Shown one piece after another: positions 17,120 through 25,439 of a DNA stretch of 64,000 bases (position 1 is its first letter; each line of letters opens with the position of its first letter). The position numbers were made by a program, and so were the translations under genes. Under the pieces are notes generated by a model. That model was not told the DNA's origin, did no database searches, and worked only from the letters and a program-made list of their open reading frames with translations. Source of the stretch: JAPSGB01 sp963775185 (GTDB lineage Bacteria; Myxococcota_A; Polyangia; Polyangiales; Polyangiaceae); NCBI GenBank assembly GCA_963775185.1, contig CAVZIE010000033.1, positions 124,001 to 188,000 on the forward strand, read 5' to 3'.

Positions 17120-18159
17120 CCAGGACGAAACCGAAGATGCAGACCGTGCTGACCAAGCTCGCGGGACGCGCCATCGAAGCGCGGCAACGCGGCGACGGGC
17201 GGCCGTTCGTGGTCGGGATGTTCGCCACGCACCGCTGCATGTGCGACTGCCAGAGCTGTCTGTGGAAGCACAACGACTGGCAGGACACGCCGCTCGAGGA
17301 CTTGAAGCGCTTTTACGGCGAGGCGAAGGAGCAAGGCTTCGTGGCCACGGCCATCAGCGGCGGCGAGCCGTTCATGCGGCGCGACCTCGGCGAGCTCGTG
17401 CGCCACATCAAGCACGAGCTCGACATGGCGGTGCTGGTGTTCACCACCGGCTGGTACTTGCCGCAGCGCATGGACGAGGTGCTGCCGCACATCGATATGC
17501 TGATGCTGAGCCTGGACTCGGCGATCCCCGGACGGCACGACGCGATCCGGCGCCTGCCCGGGTTGTTCGAGCGGCTGCTCGCGTCGATCGACGTGGTCAA
17601 GGCGCGCTACCCGGAGCTGTCCGTGCAGCTCAACACCTGCGTGCAGCGCGGCATCGAGCGCGAGGGCGAGATCGACGCGCTGATCGCGCTGGCCGAGAAG
17701 CTACAGGTGCCGATCTCGTTCGACGTCGTGACGCCACACCGCAACGGCGCGGACGGGTCGCACTTCACCTTGACCGACATGGGGCTGCCCCTGACCGAGC
17801 TGCAGAGCGTGTGCGGCGAGCTGCTCGCGAGGAAGCGCGCGGGCGCGCCGATCCTGAACTCGGAGCGGTACTTCCAGTACTTCATCGACGGACGGCGCGG
17901 CTATCGCTGTCACTTCCCGAAGCTCGCGATGACCGTGGACGGGCGCGGCCTCGTGGAAAACTGCCTCGATCTCGACGACCCGCTCGGCGACATCAAGACC
18001 ACGCCGCTCGCCGAGATCATGGAGAGCGCGCGCTTCAAGGAGCTGCGCTGCAACGCCGAAAGCTGCTCGTCGTGCTCGTCGCCCACGATGGTCGACATGT
18101 CGCACGTGTGGGAGGACCCGGGTCTGATCTTCAAGAGCGGCGGAATCGCCATCGGGTGA
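17116..18159 (+). CDS. Radical SAM protein (MoaA/SPASM-like)
   Basis: A 347-aa radical SAM enzyme. The 4Fe-4S cluster motif is CMCDCQSC (Cys41, Cys45, Cys48, spacing CX3CX2C), with SAM-binding ISGGEPFMRRD near residues 77-86 and a TIM-barrel body. The C-terminal part has extra cysteines (GYRCHFPK, VENCLDL, RCNAESCSSCSS), resembling a SPASM-type auxiliary cluster region seen in enzymes that modify peptides or build cofactors. The substrate is unknown. AGGAG lies 8 bp upstream and the ATG overlaps the TetR stop. The next gene begins 5 bp after its stop. Confidence 0.85.
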   Translation: MTRTKPKMQTVLTKLAGRAIEARQRGDGRPFVVGMFATHRCMCDCQSCLWKHNDWQDTPLEDLKRFYGEAKEQGFVATAISGGEPFMRRDLGELVRHIKHELDMAVLVFTTGWYLPQRMDEVLPHIDMLMLSLDSAIPGRHDAIRRLPGLFERLLASIDVVKARYPELSVQLNTCVQRGIEREGEIDALIALAEKLQVPISFDVVTPHRNGADGSHFTLTDMGLPLTELQSVCGELLARKRAGAPILNSERYFQYFIDGRRGYRCHFPKLAMTVDGRGLVENCLDLDDPLGDIKTTPLAEIMESARFKELRCNAESCSSCSSPTMVDMSHVWEDPGLIFKSGGIAIG

Positions 18160-18163
18160 TGGC

Positions 18164-19156
18164 GTGGGCGCGCTGGCCTCGCTTCTCGCTCGCCTCGACG
18201 GCGGAGCGCGTCCCGGCGTCGGGCCGCCGCGCCGGGACGCGACGCAGTTCCCGCGCGCGGCCTGGGACCTCCGCACGCTGATCGTCGTGTTCGGGCCGGA
18301 CGCCCCGCTGCGCTTCCTGAACCTGAACCTGACGCTCGGACTCACCGGGCTGCCCTTCGACCAGCACGCGGACGGGCTCGAGGCACGCGATGCGTTCGAC
18401 CTGCAGCTGTGTCTCGAAGGGCGCGGGCGGGCCGCGCTGTGCAAGCGCACACACTCGATCCGGGGCGACGTGCGCTTCACGCCCGGCGCGGCGCGCGTCG
18501 CGCTCGGCGATCTGTTCGACTTCGACGGCGCGTGGCCGCACTTCCTCATCCGCTTCCGTCAGCCCAACGACGCGCTCGAGCTCGAGCTCGACTTCGACGC
18601 CGCCGGACCGCTGCAGCACTGGGCGCACGCGGGGCGCATCTACAGCCACTACACCAGCTTCGGCACCTGCCGCGGCACGTGGCGCTGGGGCGACCAGCGC
18701 GGCGACATCGACTCGCCGGCGCTGCTCGATCACGGCTTCGGGCGGCGCGCGCGGGCCGCCGGCAGGCTGCTCCGACGCTTCCGCTACGAGGTGCTGCGCT
18801 TGCCCGACGGCGCGGCCGCGATCGGGCTCGTCACCGAGGCGCCCGGCGGCGTCGTGTTGCGGCGCGCCGGCGTGGTGCGCGAAGTGGCTGCGGACTTCGA
18901 GCACGAGGTCGCTCGCTGCGAGCGCTTCGCGAACCACGCCGGCGCGATGCGCGCGGTACCGTCCGAGTGGGTCGGACGGCTGGTGTCACCGGCGGCCTCG
19001 CTCGAGTATCGCGCGCGGCGCGCGACGCCGCCGCGCGCCGTGCTCGGCGACGGATTCCTGACAGGCTTCGACTACGACGCCGAGGGGACCGGCGCGCTGC
19101 CGCGCCGCTTCAGCGGCGAGGGCTACGCCGAGCAACTCGGCGTGCGAGGAGGATGA
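18164..19156 (+). CDS. Uncharacterised beta-rich protein in the radical SAM operon
   Basis: A 330-aa protein from GTG 18164. It has no signal peptide or clear transmembrane segment. Alternating hydrophobic strands and segments such as WDLRTLIVVFGPDAPLRFLNLNLTLGL, GRIYSHYTSFGTCRGTWRWG and SPALLDHGFGRRARA suggest a beta-barrel or lipocalin-like fold, loosely like hydroxyneurosporene synthase (CrtC) or tocopherol-cyclase-type proteins, but I cannot assign it. The stop overlaps the ATG of the fusion gene (ATGA), so it is tightly coupled to it. It may bind or hydrate a lipid-like substrate. Confidence 0.65.
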   Translation: MGALASLLARLDGGARPGVGPPRRDATQFPRAAWDLRTLIVVFGPDAPLRFLNLNLTLGLTGLPFDQHADGLEARDAFDLQLCLEGRGRAALCKRTHSIRGDVRFTPGAARVALGDLFDFDGAWPHFLIRFRQPNDALELELDFDAAGPLQHWAHAGRIYSHYTSFGTCRGTWRWGDQRGDIDSPALLDHGFGRRARAAGRLLRRFRYEVLRLPDGAAAIGLVTEAPGGVVLRRAGVVREVAADFEHEVARCERFANHAGAMRAVPSEWVGRLVSPAASLEYRARRATPPRAVLGDGFLTGFDYDAEGTGALPRRFSGEGYAEQLGVRGG

Positions 19157-21717
19157 GCATGGGCGCTTTCAAGGACACCGATCACCTGTACCGCGTCCTC
19201 GACGCCTTCTTCCAGCGCATCGCCGCGCGGCCGGACGTCGCGAAGGCGCTGCTCGCAGGCAACATGGTGCTGCGCTTCCGCTACCGCGATCCGGATGGTC
19301 AGGCCACCGTCGATCTGCGGGGCGCGTCCATCACCTGGCAGCTCGGCGAGAGTGACCTCGACCCGCTGCTCGAGATGATCCAGTCGGCCGACGTCGCCAA
19401 CCGCTTCTGGCAGGGACGCCTCGGCATCGCGAACGCCATCGCTACGCGCAAGGTCGTCGCACGCGGCCCGGTGTCCAAGGCGATGGCGCTCTTGCCGGCA
19501 CTGGAGCCCGCGTACCCGCTGTACGTGCAGACGCTCCGCGACCTCGGCGAGAGCGCCTTGATCATCGAAGACAAGCCGCAGAGCGCACTCGCCGATCGGC
19601 TGCGCGACAGCGCGCGCCGCGTCGCGCGCAGCGCGCGCGAGCACCTTCCACACCGCAGCGCCGTGGATCCCGACGCGCTCGCGTCGCACTCGATCCCGCT
19701 CGAGGAGGCGCCGGAGGAGCGCAAGATCGCCCGGCGCGACCAAGCGCTGCCGGAGGATCCGGCGGCCCTCGCCAGGGAAATGCTGTGTCGGATGCAGCTG
19801 ATCCGCGCCTTCGAGCAGCAACTCTCCGACGCCTGGGCGCGTGGCGAGGTCCCGACCGAGGCGATCCATCTGTCGATCGGCCAGGAGGCGACGGCCGTCG
19901 GCGTGTGCTTCGCGCTCCGCTCCGACGACTACGTGGCGACGACCCACCGCGGCCACGGTCACATGCTGGCCAAGGGCGCGGATCTCGACGGCATGATGGC
20001 GGAGATGCTCGGTCGCGCCACCGGCCTGTGCGGCGGCAAGGGCGGCTCGATGCACGTCACCGACGCCGCCGTGGGCGCCATCGGCGCCAACGGCATCGTC
20101 GGCGCGAGCCCGCTCATCGCCGCGGGCGCGGCGCACGCCGAGCGGCTGTCGCATGGCGACCGCGTGGCCGTGGCGTTCCTCGGCGACGGCGCGACGAACC
20201 AGGGCATGTTCCACGAGGCGCTGAACTTCGCCGCCGTGCTCAGGCTGCCGGTGGTGTTCGTTGTCGAGAACAACCTGTACGGCGAGTTCACGCCCGTCGG
20301 GCGCCACACCCGCGTCCGGCGCCTGGCCGATCGCGCGTCGGCGTACGGCATGCCCGGCATCGACGTCGATGGCAACGACGTGCGCGCCGTCCACGCCGCG
20401 ACCCGCGACGCCGTGGAGCGCGCGCGTCACGGCGAAGGTCCGACGCTGCTCGAGTGCCGCACGTATCGCTGGCACGGACACATGGAGGGCGAGTCCGTGG
20501 CGTATCGCAGCGCCGAGGAGATCGAGCAGTGGAAGGCGCGCTGCCCGATCGCCGCGCTGGAGCGTGCCCTCGATCTCGATGACGAGACGCGCACCGGGAT
20601 CCGCGTGCAAGCGGAGCGCCGCGTCGCGACCGCGTGGGAGCGCGCCGGCGCCGCGCCCGAGCCCGGTCCAGAGGCGCTGGCAACCGACGTCTACGCACCC
20701 GAACCGCGCGCACTCTACACCGCCGCCTCCGCGCCCGCCGCGCCAACGCGCGACATCACCTGCTCGCGCGCGCTGTTCGAAGCGCTCAGCGAGGAGCTCG
20801 AGCGCGACGAGCGTGTGTACCTGATGGGCGAGGACGTCACGACGGGCGGCTACTTCGCCGTCACCGCCGGGCTCGTCGATCGCTTCGGCCGCGAACGCAT
20901 CGTGGACACGCCCATCAGCGAATACGCCATCGTCGGCTCGGCCGTCGGCGCCGCGATGGTCGGCCGGCGGCCGGTGTGCGAGATCCTGTTCTCCGACTTC
21001 ATCACGACGTGCATGGACCCGCTGGTCAACCAGGCGGCGAAGCTCCGCTACATGTCCGGCGGACAGTACTCGCTGCCGATGGTCGTGCGCACGCCGGGCG
21101 GCGCCGGGCTGGGCATGGCCGCGCAGCACTCGCAGAGCCTGGAGGCGCTGCTCACCGGCGTGCCCGGCCTGATCGTGCTCGCGCCCGGGACCGCCGCGGA
21201 TGCCAAGGGCCTGCTGAAAGCCGCGATCCGCTCCAACAACCCCGTGCTGTTCTTCGAGAACAAGCTGCTCTACACGGCGATCGGCCCGGTACCGGAGGGC
21301 GACCACCTGGTTCCGATCGGCGTGGCCGACGTGAAGCGCAGCGGCCACGACGTGACGCTGGTGAGTGTCGGCGCGGTGCTGTCGCGCGCGCTCGAGGCCG
21401 CGGCCGAGCTGGAGAACGACCACATCTCGGTGGAGGTGGTGGACGTGCGCTCGCTGGTCCCGCTCGATCTCGCCACCATCGTCCGCTCGGTGGCGCATAC
21501 CGGTCACCTGGTCACCGTCGAGGAGGGCCCGGTCCGTCACGGCTTCGGCTCGGAGATCGTCGCCCGCGTCGTCGAGGTCGCGCACCGCGCCCTGCGCGCG
21601 GCGCCCGGGCGGGTCGGCGCCCTGGCCGTCCCGCTAGCCTATAATGCGAAGCTCGAGCAAGCGGCGCTGCCCGACGCCGCGCGCATCGCCGCGGCGGTGC
21701 GCCGCACGCTGCAATGA
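19153..21717 (+). CDS. Fusion: SCP2-like lipid-binding domain + 2-oxoacid dehydrogenase E1 alpha + E1 beta
   Basis: An 854-aa three-part protein. Residues 1-150 (YRVLDAFFQRIAARPDVAKALLAGNMVLRFRYRDPDG, VARGPVSKAMALLPALE) resemble the SCP2 sterol-carrier fold. Residues ~200-520 are E1 alpha: MLCRMQLIRAFEQQ, THRGHGHMLAKG, and the ThDP motif GDGATN (~344) with NN ~30 residues on. Residues ~530-854 are E1 beta: GEDVTTGGYF, TPISEYAIVGSAVGAA, SDFITTCMDPLVNQAAK. E1 enzymes decarboxylate a 2-oxoacid and pass the acyl group to lipoyl-E2. No E2 or E3 gene is nearby. GAGGAGG precedes ATG 19153. A lipid-linked or large 2-oxoacid substrate is possible. Confidence 0.85.
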   Translation: MSMGAFKDTDHLYRVLDAFFQRIAARPDVAKALLAGNMVLRFRYRDPDGQATVDLRGASITWQLGESDLDPLLEMIQSADVANRFWQGRLGIANAIATRKVVARGPVSKAMALLPALEPAYPLYVQTLRDLGESALIIEDKPQSALADRLRDSARRVARSAREHLPHRSAVDPDALASHSIPLEEAPEERKIARRDQALPEDPAALAREMLCRMQLIRAFEQQLSDAWARGEVPTEAIHLSIGQEATAVGVCFALRSDDYVATTHRGHGHMLAKGADLDGMMAEMLGRATGLCGGKGGSMHVTDAAVGAIGANGIVGASPLIAAGAAHAERLSHGDRVAVAFLGDGATNQGMFHEALNFAAVLRLPVVFVVENNLYGEFTPVGRHTRVRRLADRASAYGMPGIDVDGNDVRAVHAATRDAVERARHGEGPTLLECRTYRWHGHMEGESVAYRSAEEIEQWKARCPIAALERALDLDDETRTGIRVQAERRVATAWERAGAAPEPGPEALATDVYAPEPRALYTAASAPAAPTRDITCSRALFEALSEELERDERVYLMGEDVTTGGYFAVTAGLVDRFGRERIVDTPISEYAIVGSAVGAAMVGRRPVCEILFSDFITTCMDPLVNQAAKLRYMSGGQYSLPMVVRTPGGAGLGMAAQHSQSLEALLTGVPGLIVLAPGTAADAKGLLKAAIRSNNPVLFFENKLLYTAIGPVPEGDHLVPIGVADVKRSGHDVTLVSVGAVLSRALEAAAELENDHISVEVVDVRSLVPLDLATIVRSVAHTGHLVTVEEGPVRHGFGSEIVARVVEVAHRALRAAPGRVGALAVPLAYNAKLEQAALPDAARIAAAVRRTLQ

Positions 21718-21724
21718 CGCCCTG

Positions 21725-22744
21725 CTACTTCGCGCAGTCATCCTTCGAGCCGAGCTTGCAAGCCTTGGCCAGCAGCTCGGCGGCCTTGTCCGGGTCGCGC
21801 GGCACGCCGACGCCCTTCTTGTAGAACCTGCCGGCGTTCGAGCACCCGTCGGCGAAATCCTGCGCACACGACTTTTCGAAGTACGCCATGCCGCGCGTGC
21901 GATCCTTCTTCATGCCCAGCCCGTCGAAGTTGATCGCACCGGCGATGTTGCACGCCATCCCGCGGTTCTTCTGCTTTTCGTCGTTGCAGGCCGCGTCGAG
22001 GTGCGGCAACGCGAGCGCGTAGTCCTTCTTGCCCTTGAACAAGGCCATCGCGTACACGAAGCAGCCATCCTGGTACTTCGCGATGCAGGCCTTGTTCGCC
22101 AGCGGAAGCGCCGCTGCCGGGTCCGACGGCTTACCATCCAGCAGCAGACCGGCAGCCGCCCGGCAGCCTCGCATCGAGCCCTTGTCGCAGGCCTGCTTCA
22201 TCAGCTCGAGCGCCCGGGGCTCGTTCTTGTCCGTGCCCTGGCCCTGGAGCTCGGTGAAGCCGAGCCGGGCGCAGGCGTCCCCGTTGCCGAGGTCGCAGCC
22301 CTTGCCGGCGTATTGTCGGACCTTGTCCCAGTGCTTGTCGATGGCCTCGAACTCGCCCGCCCGATCACATGCGTGGCCGTCCTTGTCGGCGCACGCGACG
22401 CGATACAGCTCCGCGGCGACGGACGGGAAGAGCTTCGCATCCTGCGAGTACAGCTCGTCGGCGATCTTGTTGCAGGCGACCACCGCGCCCGGCTTGCAGG
22501 CGCTGGTGTCGCGCTTGCATTGTTCGAAGTGCGAGCGACTCGACGAGCCCAGGCCCTTCTTGATGGTCACCGTCCCGGTGCAGATCTGGTTACCCTTCCT
22601 ACCCGTGAACTGGAACGCATTGCCGGTCTTCTTCAGGCTGGTGACCGTGATGCCCTCGGTGGTCAAGTACTGACGAGCATCGCCCTCGCTGGCGCTGCAC
22701 GCGCACAGCGCCAGCGCCGCGACGAGCGTGATTTTCCTATGCAT
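21725..22744 (-). CDS. Sel1-repeat, Cys-rich lipoprotein
   Basis: A 339-aa protein. ATG 22744 (MHRKITLVAALALCACSASEG) has GGGAGG upstream and gives a lipoprotein signal, whereas the longer frame from 22927 does not. From about residue 130 it has Sel1-like repeats of about 36 residues, with patterns such as ACDKGSMRGCRAAAGLLLDGK, KACIAKYQDGCFVYAMALFKG and SCAQDFADGCSNAGRFYKKGVGV. Each has a Cys pair that may form a disulfide linking the two helices, as in HcpA-type proteins. The likely role is protein-protein contact at the cell surface or in the periplasm. It is convergent with the E1 fusion and divergent from the serpin. Confidence 0.8.
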   Translation of the reverse strand: MHRKITLVAALALCACSASEGDARQYLTTEGITVTSLKKTGNAFQFTGRKGNQICTGTVTIKKGLGSSSRSHFEQCKRDTSACKPGAVVACNKIADELYSQDAKLFPSVAAELYRVACADKDGHACDRAGEFEAIDKHWDKVRQYAGKGCDLGNGDACARLGFTELQGQGTDKNEPRALELMKQACDKGSMRGCRAAAGLLLDGKPSDPAAALPLANKACIAKYQDGCFVYAMALFKGKKDYALALPHLDAACNDEKQKNRGMACNIAGAINFDGLGMKKDRTRGMAYFEKSCAQDFADGCSNAGRFYKKGVGVPRDPDKAAELLAKACKLGSKDDCAK

Positions 22745-22808
22745 GCTTCGACCTCCCGTCGGCGACGCCGACCGCGACCCGTGACAATTGCACGCTTCAG
22801 CAGCGTCG

Positions 22809-22824
22809 TGGCACACCGCTGGCA
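22809..22824 (+). promoter_or_regulatory. Candidate sigma-54 (-24/-12) promoter for the serpin gene
   Basis: TGGCACACCGCTGGCA fits the sigma-54 pattern TGGCAC-N5-TTGCW with correct spacing of the invariant GG and GC and two mismatches elsewhere. It would start transcription about 60 bp upstream of ATG 22893. Myxobacteria use many sigma-54 activators. A second, out-of-phase TGGCAC overlap in the same repeat weakens the case. Confidence 0.35.
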
Positions 22825-22892
22825 CAACGTCGCGCACGCCCCGGTAAAAGGCCGGTTCCTTGCGCGGCACACGACTTGCAGCTTGCTGAAGC

Positions 22893-24209
22893 ATGACAAC
22901 TCGCGTGGAAGCCGCGGCCATCGGCACTCTGGCACTCGGCGTCGCGACGCTGCTCGCCGTCGCCTGCAGCAGCAGCGCGTCCCCGCCGCCGACGTGGCAA
23001 GAAGCCCGGTCCAGCCTGCCCTACGACGCCAATCCGCAGGTGAGCGACGCCGACTACCAGTCGTTGATCGCGAGCAACAGCGATTTCGCGTTCGCGCTCT
23101 ACGATCGCCTCGGCGCCGGCAACGGCGACAACCTCGTGCTGTCTCCGCTGAGCGCGTCCGTCGCGCTCGCGATGGCCTACGCGGGAGCCAAGGGCGACAC
23201 GGCGACCGGGATGGCCCACGCGCTTCACTTCGATCTCCCCGCCGAGCGTCTGCACCCGGCCTTCGACCGGCTGATGCTCGACCTCGCGTCGCGCAACGTC
23301 GCCGTCCACAGCACCGAGCGCGGCGACAAGAGCGTTCGCCTCGATATACTCGACGCGATCTGGTCGCAACAAGGTGTCGGCTTCGTCCCCGCGTACCTCG
23401 ACACGCTCTCCGCGAGCTACGACGCCGGCGTCGAGCTCGTGGACTTCAGCCACGATCCCGGCGGCTCGCGCGACGCGATCAACCGCTGGGCCAGCGACGC
23501 GACCCAAGGCCGCATCGCCGATCTGCTCGGGCCCGCCGACATCACCCGCGACACCCGGGTCGTCTTGACCAACGCGCTCTACTTCCACGCGAGCTGGGAG
23601 AGGTCGTTCGACGCGGAGCAGACCACGACGGCGATGTTCCACACCCTCGCTGCGGGCGACGTCGCCGTACCCATGATGCACGCTACCCAAGTCTTCGCGT
23701 ACGCCGAAGGCGACGGCTACCAGGTCGTCGACCTGCCGTACGACGGCGCCAAGCTCTCGCTGAGGGTCGTGCTGCCCGCGGACGGCCGCTTCGCCGGGAT
23801 CGAGAGCGCGCTGTCCGCCTCGTTCATGGCAAGCGTCGACCAGGCCATGCCGAGCCACCAGGGCGACGTGGCGGTCAGCCTGCCGAAGTTCACGCTCGCG
23901 CCGGACACGGTGTCGTTCAAGAAGGCGCTCGAGGATCTCGGCATGAGCGCGGCGTTCCAGCCCGGCGCGGACTTCACCGGCATGGTGCCCGAGCCCGGGC
24001 TATTCATCGACAACGTGTTGCAGAAGGCGAGGATCGGCGTCGACGAGTCAGGCACCGAAGCCGCCGCGGCGACCGCAGTCACGTTCCGGGACGCCTCGGC
24101 ACCGAACCAGTTTTCGGCGTTCACCGTCGATCGGCCGTTCATCTTCATGATCCGCGACACAACGGGCACGATCCTGTTCGTGGGCCGCGTTACCGATCCG
24201 TCGAGCTGA
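22893..24209 (+). CDS. Lipoprotein serpin (serine protease inhibitor, I4 family)
   Basis: A 438-aa bacterial serpin with a lipoprotein signal (Cys25 in LLAVACSSS). The serpin core is complete: NSDFAFALYDRL, NLVLSPLSASVALAMAYAGAKGDT, VVLTNALYFHASWERSFD, LPKFTLAPD and the ending FTVDRPFIFMIRDTTGTILFVGRV. The reactive-centre loop starts with the inhibitory hinge ESGTEAAAATAV (Gly387 = P15). Counting from it puts P1-P1' at Ala401-Ser402. Small hinge residues mean it should be a true inhibitor, and P1 Ala suggests elastase-like targets. Anchored outside the cell, it could protect against own or prey proteases. Confidence 0.92.
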   Translation: MTTRVEAAAIGTLALGVATLLAVACSSSASPPPTWQEARSSLPYDANPQVSDADYQSLIASNSDFAFALYDRLGAGNGDNLVLSPLSASVALAMAYAGAKGDTATGMAHALHFDLPAERLHPAFDRLMLDLASRNVAVHSTERGDKSVRLDILDAIWSQQGVGFVPAYLDTLSASYDAGVELVDFSHDPGGSRDAINRWASDATQGRIADLLGPADITRDTRVVLTNALYFHASWERSFDAEQTTTAMFHTLAAGDVAVPMMHATQVFAYAEGDGYQVVDLPYDGAKLSLRVVLPADGRFAGIESALSASFMASVDQAMPSHQGDVAVSLPKFTLAPDTVSFKKALEDLGMSAAFQPGADFTGMVPEPGLFIDNVLQKARIGVDESGTEAAAATAVTFRDASAPNQFSAFTVDRPFIFMIRDTTGTILFVGRVTDPSS

Positions 24210-24224
24210 ACGCGCGCCGCGATC

Positions 24225-24277
24225 ATGCCGGTCCGGCGCGGAATCCCGCGGCGCGCGATTCCGCGCCGGACCGGCAT
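24225..24277. repeat. Dispersed palindromic repeat, perfect inverted pair
   Basis: The two 20-bp arms (24225-24244 and 24258-24277) are exact reverse complements, ATGCCGGTCCGGCGCGGAAT against ATTCCGCGCCGGACCGGCAT, separated by 13 bp of G/C. This is the cleanest copy in the window and defines the consensus. It is 15 bp after the serpin stop and 16 bp before the stop of the convergent membrane-protein gene, so a bidirectional terminator role is plausible, although there is no U-tract. Confidence 0.9.
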
Positions 24278-24293
24278 CCCGATGGAACACGTT

Positions 24294-25430
24294 CTACTCG
24301 CGCACGGCGCCGGGGAAGCCGAGCGCGCGGCGCTGGGCCCCGAGCGCCCGCGTGTCGCCGCGGCGCCACAGCATGCCGTCGAGCACGTAGTGCGTCGACT
24401 GCGGCAGCGCGAGCAGCGGCACGATCAGCGCGAGCGCGAACGCACCGGGATGGGCGAGCGCCGCGCCGAACAGCCAGCCGCGGTCGTGCCAGACGAGCTT
24501 GTCCCACGCCATCTCCTCGACGAACGCCAGCACGAGCAGCACGCCCATGAACGCCGCGACGCCGCCGGCGGCGATCCGCGACGCAAGCGCGCGCGGCGCG
24601 TCCTTCCGCCGCTCGCGCGCGTAGGCCCAGAGCAGCGCGAAATACGGCACGCCGTGCACGAGCACGTTCGTGACGGTGAAATCGAAGTCGCTGTTGGTGA
24701 CCACGATGCCGACGTACCAGATGGCGACGGTGGTCGCGACGACGACGATCTTGCCGGTGTGCACCACGCGCGTGCGCGCCGCGACGGCGATCTGGCGCAG
24801 CACGAACACGGCCAGCGCCGCGACCCAGAGCACGCGCGCGACCGGCTCGATGGATGCCGCCAGCGCCGACGCGTCGATGAAGTCGCCCTGCACGAACCAC
24901 GCGAAGCGCGTGCCCGCCAGATGCGCGTGCCAGTGCACCAGCGGGTAGAGCGTCGCCATGTAGACCGCCGCCTCGTCGACGAGCTTGTCGGTGCGCGAGC
25001 GCTCGCCGGCGCGCGCGCGGTAGACCGCGACCCAGCCGACCTGCTGGCGGATGAAGTGGAACACCGCGACGTAGGCCAGCACGCGCCAGAACCAGAGCGA
25101 CCCGCCGGCGAGGTACAGCGCGACGCCGGCGGCGTAGGCGGCAAGCGGAACGCCGACGTAGCGCGCCGGATGGCTCCGAAGCTCGCTGCCGTCGAGGTAG
25201 GTGCGGAAGATCGTGGACCAGACGTGCGCCACGTCCACGCACAGGACGAAGGCGAGCCAGCCCCACTCCGGCAGGTCGCCGGCGGAGAGCCCCGTCGCGT
25301 GGCCGGCGACGACGATCGCGAACGCGACCAGCGCCGTCCCGCCGAAGAGCGCGAGATCCGTGCCCGCGCCCCAGAGCCACGGCCCGGCGGAGAGGCGCTC
25401 GGCGCGCACGGCGGCTGCGGCGACGGTCAC
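24294..25430 (-). CDS. Multipass membrane protein with conserved His motifs, unknown function
   Basis: A 378-aa integral membrane protein with about nine hydrophobic segments (for example DLALFGGTALVAFAIVVAGHA, YVGVPLAAYAAGVALYLAGG, GALAALIVPLLAL-like FALALIVPLLALP). Polar residues recur next to the membrane: DVAHVWSTIFRTYLD, HFIRQQVGWVAVYRARAGE, LVHWHAHLAG, and near the end STHYVLDGMLWRR. The repeated His residues could bind a metal or haem. I do not recognise the family. It is the last gene of a leftward operon, 9 bp after a Tat-type flavin oxidoreductase, and may be its membrane partner. Confidence 0.7.
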   Translation of the reverse strand: MTVAAAAVRAERLSAGPWLWGAGTDLALFGGTALVAFAIVVAGHATGLSAGDLPEWGWLAFVLCVDVAHVWSTIFRTYLDGSELRSHPARYVGVPLAAYAAGVALYLAGGSLWFWRVLAYVAVFHFIRQQVGWVAVYRARAGERSRTDKLVDEAAVYMATLYPLVHWHAHLAGTRFAWFVQGDFIDASALAASIEPVARVLWVAALAVFVLRQIAVAARTRVVHTGKIVVVATTVAIWYVGIVVTNSDFDFTVTNVLVHGVPYFALLWAYARERRKDAPRALASRIAAGGVAAFMGVLLVLAFVEEMAWDKLVWHDRGWLFGAALAHPGAFALALIVPLLALPQSTHYVLDGMLWRRGDTRALGAQRRALGFPGAVRE

Positions 25431-25439
25431 GCGTGCAGG

